Of a stretch of DNA of 64,000 bases, positions 58,469 to 64,000 are shown piece by piece (the stretch's first letter is position 1; each line of letters begins with the position of its first letter). Source of the DNA: Saccharothrix deserti. Lineage in GTDB: Bacteria > Actinomycetota > Actinomycetes > Mycobacteriales > Pseudonocardiaceae. The stretch covers positions 62,001-126,000 of the forward strand of contig NZ_VKAB01000016.1 of NCBI RefSeq assembly GCF_009769385.1, given 5' to 3'. The notes below the pieces were generated by a model, which searched no databases, was not told the DNA's origin, and worked only from the letters and a program-made list of their open reading frames with translations. A program made the position numbers and the translations under genes.

Positions 58469-59286
58469 CACGGGCACGGTTCGGTTCCGTGCTGCGCTGG
58501 CTGTGGCTCGTCGCGATCAGCGCGGTCATCGCGTTCCCCGTCTACGTCACCGTGGTCACGGCGCTGCTGCCGCAGGGCGACGTCGCCTCGGGCCGGCTCA
58601 TCCCCATCCCTACCCGGTTGACGCTGGACAACCTGCGCGAGGCGCTGCAGTCCGCCCCGCTGGCCGAGCAGTACCTCGTCAGCGTGCTGGTGACGGTGCT
58701 CCAGTCGGGGGCGCAGCTGGTCACCGCTGTGCTGGCCGCCTATGCGTTCGCGTTTCCCCGGTGGCGCGGTCGGGGTGTCGTTTTCGCCGTGGTGCTCGCG
58801 ACCCTGGCCATCCCGGGCGAAAGCCTGGTCATCCCGAACTTCGAACTCGTCACCGCGCTCGGGCTGCGGAACACCCTGCTCGGGATCGCCGTCCCGTACC
58901 TGGCGGCGGGGTACGCGGTCTTCCTGCTCCGCCAGGCGTTCCTCGACCAGCCGCGGGAGACCTGGGAAGCCGCCCGCATGGACGGCTGCGGTGACCTGCG
59001 GGCGCTGCTGCACGTCGTGCTGCCCATGGCCCGGCCGCAGCTCGTCACGGCGGCGATGTGGTGCGCCTTGTCGGCGTGGAACGGCTACTTCTGGCCGTTG
59101 CTGATCACCGATTCACCGGATCGGCGCACCATCCAGGTCGGCCTCGCCCAGCTCGTCGTCGAACAGGCCACCACACCCGCCGTGATCTACGCCGGCACGC
59201 TGCTCGTCCTGCTGCCGACCCTGCTGCTGGTCCTGCTCGGCCAGCGCTTCCTGCTCCGCGGCCTGGCAAGCCGCGTCACCACCTGA
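58465..59286 (+). CDS. ABC sugar-type importer, permease (MalG/UgpE-like)
   Basis: 273 residues from ATG 58465 with ATGA overlap. Six membrane segments, EAA loop 'EAARMDGCGDLRALLHVVLP', characteristic 'ALSAWNGYFWPLL' near the C-terminus as in UgpE/MalG. With the preceding permease it forms the membrane channel. No ATPase gene is present; actinomycetes commonly use a shared MsiK-type ATPase. Confidence 0.88.
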   Translation: MTRARFGSVLRWLWLVAISAVIAFPVYVTVVTALLPQGDVASGRLIPIPTRLTLDNLREALQSAPLAEQYLVSVLVTVLQSGAQLVTAVLAAYAFAFPRWRGRGVVFAVVLATLAIPGESLVIPNFELVTALGLRNTLLGIAVPYLAAGYAVFLLRQAFLDQPRETWEAARMDGCGDLRALLHVVLPMARPQLVTAAMWCALSAWNGYFWPLLITDSPDRRTIQVGLAQLVVEQATTPAVIYAGTLLVLLPTLLLVLLGQRFLLRGLASRVTT

Positions 59287-59362
59287 ACCGTTCCCGCACA
59301 CCCGCCCGCACCTGGTTCCCAGGGCGGCTCACAGCCGAGCGATCACAGAGAAAGGCACCGCC

Positions 59363-60745
59363 ATGTCCCTACGCCTTCGCGTCACGGGCGTGCTCATCGC
59401 CGCCATCGCGACAACGCTCACCGCCTGCGGCGGCTCCGCGGACCAGGCGACCGCTCCGACGGCCGCGCCGGGTCCGTCGGCGCTGGCCTCCGCGACCGGT
59501 CCCGTCACCGTGACCCTCTGGCACGGCATCGGTGGGGCCGCGGGTGAGGCACTGCAAGCCGAGATCGACGCCTTCAACTCGGCCAACAGCGGCAGGATCG
59601 AGGTGAAGGCCGCGTTCCAGGGCAGCTATGCCGACGCCATCGCCAAGTACACCTCCGCGGTCCGGGACAAGAGCACGCCGAGCATCATGGTGACGAACGA
59701 CGTCACCAGCGGTTTCCTCCGCGACGCCGGGCAGACGGTGTCCGCGCAGGCGATGGCCGCGGCGAACCCGGCCGACCTCGATCTCGACCAGATCCGCCCG
59801 GCGGCGCGCGGCTACTACACGGCGGACGGCCGACTGCTCGCCGTGCCGCTCAACACGTCGATGCCGTTGCTGTACGTCAACGACGACCTGCTGGCCCGTG
59901 CCGGTGTGGACCGCTCGACGCTCGGCACCCTGGACGGGGTGGCCGCGGCCGCTCGCAAGATCCACACTGCGGTTCCCGAGGTCAAGGGCATCGTCCAGCC
60001 CATGGACGGCTGGTGGTTCGAGCAGCTCAGCGCCGGTGCGGGAGCGCTCTACTGCACTCCCGGCAACGGCCGGGAGGCCGGCGGGGCCACCGCGCTCTCC
60101 TTGACCGGCGACGCCCAGCGCCGGGCGATCGGCACCATGGCGAAGCTCTACACCGATGGTGTCGGCCTCGACACCGGCGCGGACGGCAACGCGGCGCTGT
60201 CGGCGTTCGTCGCGGGCAAGGTCGCCATGATGTTCAACTCCAGCGGCGCGATCGGCAGCATCAGGAAAGCGGGCATGAAGGGGTACAGCGCCCTGCCCTA
60301 CCCCTTGTCCGGCGACCGGTCGAGCGCCGGAGCGGTGATCGGTGGAGCCGCCATGTGGCTGGACGCCGTCGGGCACAGCGAAGCCGAACAGGTGGCCAGT
60401 TGGAAGGTCATCAGCCACCTGGCCTCCGCCGCCGTGCAGGAGCGGTTCTCCCAGGCGTCCGGCTACGCGCCCGTCAACACGGCCGTCGACGACTCGCCCA
60501 CCTGGCAGGCGTTCCTGGCCGCCAACCCGGACCACGCCGTGCTCGGGAAGCAGTTCGCCGACACCCCGGCGACCCCGGCCACGTCCGGGTGCCTGACCGG
60601 CGCGATGTCCGGGATCCGCGCCGTGGTCGTGCCCCAGATGCAGCAGGCGTTCAGCGGAGCCCTCCCGCTGGACCAGGCGCTCGCGGCGGCGCAACAAGCC
60701 GGCACCACCAAGATCAACGACTACCGTGAGCAGGCAGGACAGTGA
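59363..60745 (+). CDS. ABC importer solute-binding lipoprotein (UgpB/MalE-like)
   Basis: 460 residues from ATG 59363 (GAGAAAGG 6 nt upstream). Lipobox 'ATTLTACGG' anchors it at Cys ~22. Family-1 extracellular binding fold: 'VTVTLWHGIGGAAGEALQAE', 'AVPLNTSMPLLYVNDDLL', 'VQPMDGWWFEQLSAGAGA'. The 'W-H-G' opening and the Trp-Trp-Phe-Glu pocket resemble UgpB-type glycerophosphoryl binding proteins more than maltose binders, but ligand choice cannot be read safely. Third gene of the operon. Confidence 0.85.
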   Translation: MSLRLRVTGVLIAAIATTLTACGGSADQATAPTAAPGPSALASATGPVTVTLWHGIGGAAGEALQAEIDAFNSANSGRIEVKAAFQGSYADAIAKYTSAVRDKSTPSIMVTNDVTSGFLRDAGQTVSAQAMAAANPADLDLDQIRPAARGYYTADGRLLAVPLNTSMPLLYVNDDLLARAGVDRSTLGTLDGVAAAARKIHTAVPEVKGIVQPMDGWWFEQLSAGAGALYCTPGNGREAGGATALSLTGDAQRRAIGTMAKLYTDGVGLDTGADGNAALSAFVAGKVAMMFNSSGAIGSIRKAGMKGYSALPYPLSGDRSSAGAVIGGAAMWLDAVGHSEAEQVASWKVISHLASAAVQERFSQASGYAPVNTAVDDSPTWQAFLAANPDHAVLGKQFADTPATPATSGCLTGAMSGIRAVVVPQMQQAFSGALPLDQALAAAQQAGTTKINDYREQAGQ

Positions 60746-61386
60746 GAGAGCGCTTCGCGAAGGCCCCCGGTGACCCCTACCGCTACGGCGTCTACCTGCG
60801 CCCCGACCCGACCACCTGCGCGATGGTGACCGCAGTGACGTCGCAACTGCGGGCCCAGTACGGGTTCGTCTCCGCAGGCGCGTTCCCGCCCCACGCGACC
60901 CTCGTCGGCAGCCAGCACATCAACGCCCCCGTCGAGGCCATCGTCGAAGCGGTGACCGACGGGATCGCCGGAACCAGCGCGTTCACCGTCCACAACGCCG
61001 GTATCAGCGGACTGGGCGTGGGGCTGGTCTACGACGTCCACCACCTGGCCGACGGGACCACGCCGAACCAGGCACTCGTCGAACTCGCGGCCACCGTCGA
61101 CAAGGCCGTCGCCCCGCTGGTGACCCCCGCCCCGAACCCGGACGAGCACCGCTTCGACCGCGCGACCTTCCGCGCCCACCTGTCACTGGCCTCGCACGAC
61201 CTGTTCGAACGGCCTGACCTGCGGGAGGAGATCGAGGAGTACGCACGCGGGTTGCCCGTCGAACACCCGGACCGGTTCACCGGCGACACGGTCACCCTCT
61301 ACCGAACCCGGAGCGACGACTGGACCGGTCGCTGGTGGCGCACCTTGACATGGGAACACGTGCACACCTGGCGGCTTCCGGGCTGA
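60742..61386 (+). CDS. 2H phosphoesterase (2'-5' RNA ligase/cyclic phosphodiesterase-like)
   Basis: 214 residues from GTG 60742, GTGA overlap with the binding-protein gene. The two His-x-Thr/Ser motifs that define the superfamily are present: 'PPHATLVGSQ' and 'RAHLSLASHD'. Such enzymes hydrolyse cyclic phosphodiesters or 2'-5' bonds. As the last gene of an ABC importer operon facing a phosphatase, it suggests the transporter brings in a phosphodiester (perhaps cyclic) that is opened here and then dephosphorylated. This chain is inference. Confidence 0.78.
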   Translation: MRERFAKAPGDPYRYGVYLRPDPTTCAMVTAVTSQLRAQYGFVSAGAFPPHATLVGSQHINAPVEAIVEAVTDGIAGTSAFTVHNAGISGLGVGLVYDVHHLADGTTPNQALVELAATVDKAVAPLVTPAPNPDEHRFDRATFRAHLSLASHDLFERPDLREEIEEYARGLPVEHPDRFTGDTVTLYRTRSDDWTGRWWRTLTWEHVHTWRLPG

Positions 61387-61558
61387 CCACGGGGTCGACT
61401 CACGTCTTCCCGTCCATACGTACCTTGCCGACTTGCGCACCCGTATACGTAGTTCTCCGGATGTTCGTGGGTAGCGGGAGGCGCAGGCTATTGACACACG
61501 ACCCAGCGCACACAGGTTGGTTGAGGGATCGACCGATGGGCCGCCAGGAGCGTCAATC

Positions 61559-61747
61559 ATGTGCCAGCACCAGCCCCCGTGCCCGTCCGGAACGGACGCC
61601 AACGGCCAGAACGCCCGCATCGTCACCTCCCACCCCGAGCAGGGCTGGTACCTGCTGTGCAACGGCGTGGTCCTGTTCGACGACGGCGGCCTGATGCTCT
61701 CCGACCACCGCGTCGTCGCCCCCGTCTACGAACTGGTCGCGGCCTGA
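61559..61747 (+). CDS. DUF5999 family small protein
   Basis: 62 residues from ATG 61559 with AGGAG 8 nt upstream. It begins MCQHQPPCPS and contains 'ASHPEQGWxLLCNGVVLF'-like sequence (here TSHPEQGWYLLCNGVVLF), diagnostic of DUF5999, widespread in actinomycetes. Three Cys and a His could bind a metal. Function unknown. The 172-bp gap before it contains a TTGACA (about 61492) and ATACGTA words, a likely promoter. A factor-independent terminator follows. Confidence 0.85.
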   Translation: MCQHQPPCPSGTDANGQNARIVTSHPEQGWYLLCNGVVLFDDGGLMLSDHRVVAPVYELVAA

Positions 61748-61886
61748 CCAACCCCAGACCCCGGCCGCCGAGCGTCCCCAACCCCGGCGACCGGCCGCAC
61801 AGGGTGTCGACGACGACACCCACCGCTCAACCCGGTGTTCCCCCGACTCGACGTCTATATCCGGACGCCGCAGTGCACCGGTCCCG

Positions 61887-61950
61887 ACGGGACAGGCGGC
61901 GCGCGAGTGACATCCCCTCATGCCACTCACGCGCCGCCCGTCCCGTTTTT
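61887..61950 (+). terminator. Rho-independent terminator with U-tract
   Basis: A long imperfect stem from ACGGGAC-GGCGGCGCG-GAGTG (61887 on) to CACTC-CGCGCCGCC-TCCCGT (to 61946), with a loop around CATCCCCTCA, followed by TTTTT to 61950. It is one of the few hairpins in the window with a T-run. It ends transcription of the DUF5999 gene and separates it from the convergent tetR gene. Confidence 0.85.
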
Positions 61951-61997
61951 GTATGTCCTGCGGTGCCATGACCAGGTCGAAGTCCAGGCCCACCTGA

Positions 61998-62621
61998 TCA
62001 CATGAGGCAGTTGTCGCCCCGCACGAAGGGGGTGAGGGGTGGCAGGGGGGTGGCCCCCTCGGGCGACAGGGCGTCCAGGACGAGAGCGACGTAGCGCCGC
62101 CAGCCGTCGGCCCGGGGAGCCGTGCTCCACAGCACGCTGACGAGCATGCCCAGGATCCGGTGCGTGTCCTCGGGGACGAGATCGGCGCGGATGAGGCCGG
62201 CCTGTTGGCCGCGGCGGGTGAGCAGGGTCAGCGAGTCGAGCAGCGGGGCGCTGATCTCGGTGGTGAGGGCGCCGGAGTTGTTCGCGGCGGCGAGGGTGTT
62301 GCGGTCGCGGTCGACCATGGACAGCATGGCCTCCAGCAGGGTGACCAGGCCGTTCCTGGGGTCGTCGTCGTTCAGCGCCCGCTCGATGGCGGGGGTCAGG
62401 TCCTCGGCGAAGCTCTGTTCGAGGACCGCGCGGACGAGTTCTTCCTTGTTGGGGAAGCGGCGGTAGAGCGTTCGGGTGCCCACGCCCGCGCGGCGGGCGA
62501 TCTCGTCGAGGGGTGCCTCCGGACCGACGTCGGCGTAGACCTCGCGCGCGGCGCGGAGGATCCGCTCGGCGTTGCGCGCGGCATCGGCGCGGAGGTGCCG
62601 CTCGGTCTCGGTGGTCACCAC
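61998..62621 (-). CDS. TetR-family transcriptional regulator
   Basis: 207 residues from GTG 62621. HTH 'PLDEIARRAGVGTRTLYRRFPNKEELVRAV' region near residues 40-70, followed by a helical effector domain of the TetR_C_33/SbtR-like kind. It is divergent from the short ORF and SDR gene, with a clear 16-bp palindrome between them. It probably represses the SDR unit; the inducer is unknown. Confidence 0.87.
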   Translation of the reverse strand: MVTTETERHLRADAARNAERILRAAREVYADVGPEAPLDEIARRAGVGTRTLYRRFPNKEELVRAVLEQSFAEDLTPAIERALNDDDPRNGLVTLLEAMLSMVDRDRNTLAAANNSGALTTEISAPLLDSLTLLTRRGQQAGLIRADLVPEDTHRILGMLVSVLWSTAPRADGWRRYVALVLDALSPEGATPLPPLTPFVRGDNCLM

Positions 62622-62680
62622 GTCAGCATAGCAACCGACAGTCGCCTGCCACTTGTGCTAACGTCAGCCCCAGGATGAAT

Positions 62681-62696
62681 TGGCAGTCAACTGCCA
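62681..62696. promoter_or_regulatory. TetR operator upstream of the SDR unit
   Basis: TGGCAGTCAACTGCCA: seven-base perfect arms TGGCAGT/ACTGCCA around CA. It lies 60 bp upstream of the tetR start on one side and directly before the GAGGAGGGG ribosome-binding site at 62702 on the other. Confidence 0.65.
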
Positions 62697-62714
62697 GTTA
62701 CCGAGGAGGGGTCG

Positions 62715-62921
62715 ATGAAGGTCGGCGTGGCACGAGACCACGGCCAACTAGATCGGCCTGAGCAATCCTCGCCAACGTCGTCGCGTTCCAGCTCTGATGC
62801 GCTGGTTCCTCGAATCCCCCGGAGTCCCGGTGCCCGCGGACCGGACCGACAGCGCCGTCCGGGGCACCGCGGGCGGAAGCATCCCGGCGCGACGGCTTCG
62901 ACCGATCAGAAAGGACAGTGA
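62715..62921 (+). CDS. Short ORF coupled to the SDR gene, function unknown
   Basis: 68 residues. ATG 62715 has one of the strongest Shine-Dalgarno sequences in the window (GAGGAGGGG) and its TGA overlaps the SDR GTG start as GTGA. The protein itself looks unprotein-like (MKVGVARDHGQL, then Ser/Arg/Pro/Gly-rich). It could be a translated leader or the decayed start of a lost oxidoreductase gene whose frame has drifted. Confidence 0.35.
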   Translation: MKVGVARDHGQLDRPEQSSPTSSRSSSDALVPRIPRSPGARGPDRQRRPGHRGRKHPGATASTDQKGQ

Positions 62922-63811
62922 GCGACATGACGGACTTCCAGGGCAAGACGGTGGTGGTCACGGGCGCCAGCGCCGGGATCGGTGAGGCGGCGGCACGTCG
63001 CTTCGCCGAGCTGGGCGCGACCGTGGCGGTAGTGGGCCGGTCACCGGAGAAGACCGCGGCGGTCGCGGCACAGGTCGGCGGCCGGGCGCACCTGGTCGAC
63101 TACGGATCGCTGGACGACGTGCGCAGGCTCGCCGCCGACCTGCTGGACACCTACGAGCGGATCGACGTCCTGGCCAACAACGCGGGCGCCATCTTCCGGA
63201 CCCGCAAGACCAGCGTCGACGGCCACGAGATGACCTTCCAGGTCAACCACCTGGCCCCGTTCCTGCTGACCAACCTGCTCCTGGACCGGCTGACCGCTTC
63301 CACGGACGGCGCACGCGTGATCAACACGGGCAGCATGCGGTACCGCAAGGCGCACCTCGACCTGGCCGACCTGGACAGCACCAAGACCCGCTACCGCAAC
63401 CTGGGCGTGTACGGGACGTCCAAGCTCGCCACCATCCTGTTCACCGGCGAACTGGCCCGGCGGACGCAGGGCACCGGCATCACCACCTCCGCCTTCCACC
63501 CCGGAAGCGTCGCCACCGACGTCGCCCGCGACAGCGCGTGGCAACGGGCGATCATGAAGTCCGCGCTCGGCAAGGCCCTCATCCTCTCCCCCGAGAAGGG
63601 CGCCGAACCACTGCTGCACCTGGCCACCACCGACCCGCACTCGGTGAACGGCGCGTACTTCCACCGGCTCATCCGCGAGGAACCCAGGAACGCGCAGGCC
63701 AACGACCAGCGCCTGGCCAGGCAGCTGTGGGAGCGATCGGCAGAGCTGACCGGTCTGCAGTCCCCTGCCCAGCAACAGCACAGCGAACCGTCCAAGGCGT
63801 CAACGGACTGA
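62918..63811 (+). CDS. Short-chain dehydrogenase/reductase
   Basis: 297 residues from GTG 62918 (ATG 62927 is the alternative, with AAAGGA 11 nt upstream). Rossmann 'VVVTGASAGIGEAAARRFAE', 'NNAG' motif in 'VLANNAGAIF', catalytic Ser in 'INTGSMRY' and YxxxK in 'YGTSKLATILF'. Retinol-dehydrogenase-like SDR subfamily; NADP preference is suggested by 'VVGRSPEK'. Probably under control of the divergent TetR regulator. Substrate unknown. Confidence 0.87.
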   Translation: MSDMTDFQGKTVVVTGASAGIGEAAARRFAELGATVAVVGRSPEKTAAVAAQVGGRAHLVDYGSLDDVRRLAADLLDTYERIDVLANNAGAIFRTRKTSVDGHEMTFQVNHLAPFLLTNLLLDRLTASTDGARVINTGSMRYRKAHLDLADLDSTKTRYRNLGVYGTSKLATILFTGELARRTQGTGITTSAFHPGSVATDVARDSAWQRAIMKSALGKALILSPEKGAEPLLHLATTDPHSVNGAYFHRLIREEPRNAQANDQRLARQLWERSAELTGLQSPAQQQHSEPSKASTD

Positions 63812-63821
63812 CGCGGCCTGG

Positions 63822-63925
63822 ATTTCCGTTCCTGCCGCACAGTCGCGGTGTGGTCGAGCACGCCATCGGCGCCGAGCTCACGGCAGAGCTCGGCGTTGCG
63901 CGTGCCGGTCACGAGGGATACCGGC
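63822..63925 (-). pseudogene. Relic of a zinc-type (MDR) dehydrogenase
   Basis: The minus strand encodes 'VSLVTGTRNAELCRELGADG' and then 'VLDHTATVRQERK', the cofactor-domain 'V.....TRN.ELvRsLGADhViDyt' block of quinone-reductase-type MDR proteins. Only about 33 residues survive. From 63930 to the window end I see no coding sense; a short inverted repeat, CCGGCTCTATTGCCGG, lies near 63940. Confidence 0.5.
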
Positions 63926-64000
63926 CGACCCCGCACAAACCGGCTCTATTGCCGGTGTACTCCGAAAATCTGTCCGTGACGGCGCCCGGCGCTCAGTGGG

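Overview
The window is about 72% GC and densely coded. GTG starts are common and many operon junctions overlap by four bases (GTGA or ATGA). With a furA-katG pair, secreted polysaccharide-active enzymes, NB-ARC/TPR regulators, DUF4333 and DUF5999 proteins and a lactazole-like RiPP cluster, this points to a filamentous actinomycete, probably of the Pseudonocardiaceae (Saccharothrix/Lentzea/Actinosynnema-like). That placement is inference; no rRNA or tRNA gene is present to confirm it.

Layout. 1-4.6 kb: secreted carbohydrate- and glycoprotein-active proteins (a CBM end fragment, a GH39-like/ricin-lectin enzyme, a discoidin/PNGase F-like protein). 4.8-15.1 kb: a complete-looking nicotinate degradation operon on the minus strand. 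It encodes a three-subunit molybdenum hydroxylase with a CoxG helper, NicC, NicX, NicD, NicF, an MFS importer and a MarR-type NicR with a candidate operator; no maleate isomerase (NicE) is seen. 15.3-18.1 kb: furA-katG. 18.1-20.2 kb: an MFS exporter bracketed by transposase relics and other gene debris.

20.3-30.4 kb is the most interesting part: a compact lactazole-type thiopeptide cluster. It has two precursor peptides with near-identical leaders and different Cys/Ser cores, then six translationally coupled enzymes: tRNA-dependent glutamylation LanB, pyridine-synthase/elimination-like protein, RRE/ThiF-like cyclodehydratase partner, YcaO, a degenerate dehydrogenase-like protein, and a LazF-like elimination-SagB fusion. 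A convergent NB-ARC/TPR regulator follows (30.4-32.9 kb).

33-46.7 kb: secreted proteins (I36 inhibitor-like, PL1 pectate lyase, a small secreted protein, a 1945-residue secreted repeat protein with a lipoprotein behind it, a 5'-truncated GH5 glucanase), a polytopic membrane protein, and two stretches of broken genes near 35.3-36.0 and 36.6-37.1 kb. 46.9-51.8 kb: a MoeY-like ThiF-nitroreductase fusion with a GNAT protein, a DUF4333 lipoprotein, and an alpha/beta hydrolase divergent from a TetR regulator across a good palindrome. 51.9-55.6 kb: a 1244-residue secreted subtilase. 55.7-61.4 kb: a LacI regulator, HAD phosphatase, ABC importer (two permeases and a lipoprotein, no ATPase) and a 2H phosphoesterase, tied together by three perfect GGAACGTTCC operators. 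61.5-64 kb: a DUF5999 protein, a TetR regulator, a short coupled ORF, an SDR and a dehydrogenase relic.

Two sequence-level patterns cut across the genes. Short tandem duplications span the stop codon of three unrelated genes (the PNGase-like gene, katG, lacI). A 13-bp palindrome, GTCCACNGTGGAC, recurs inside coding sequence far more often than composition predicts.
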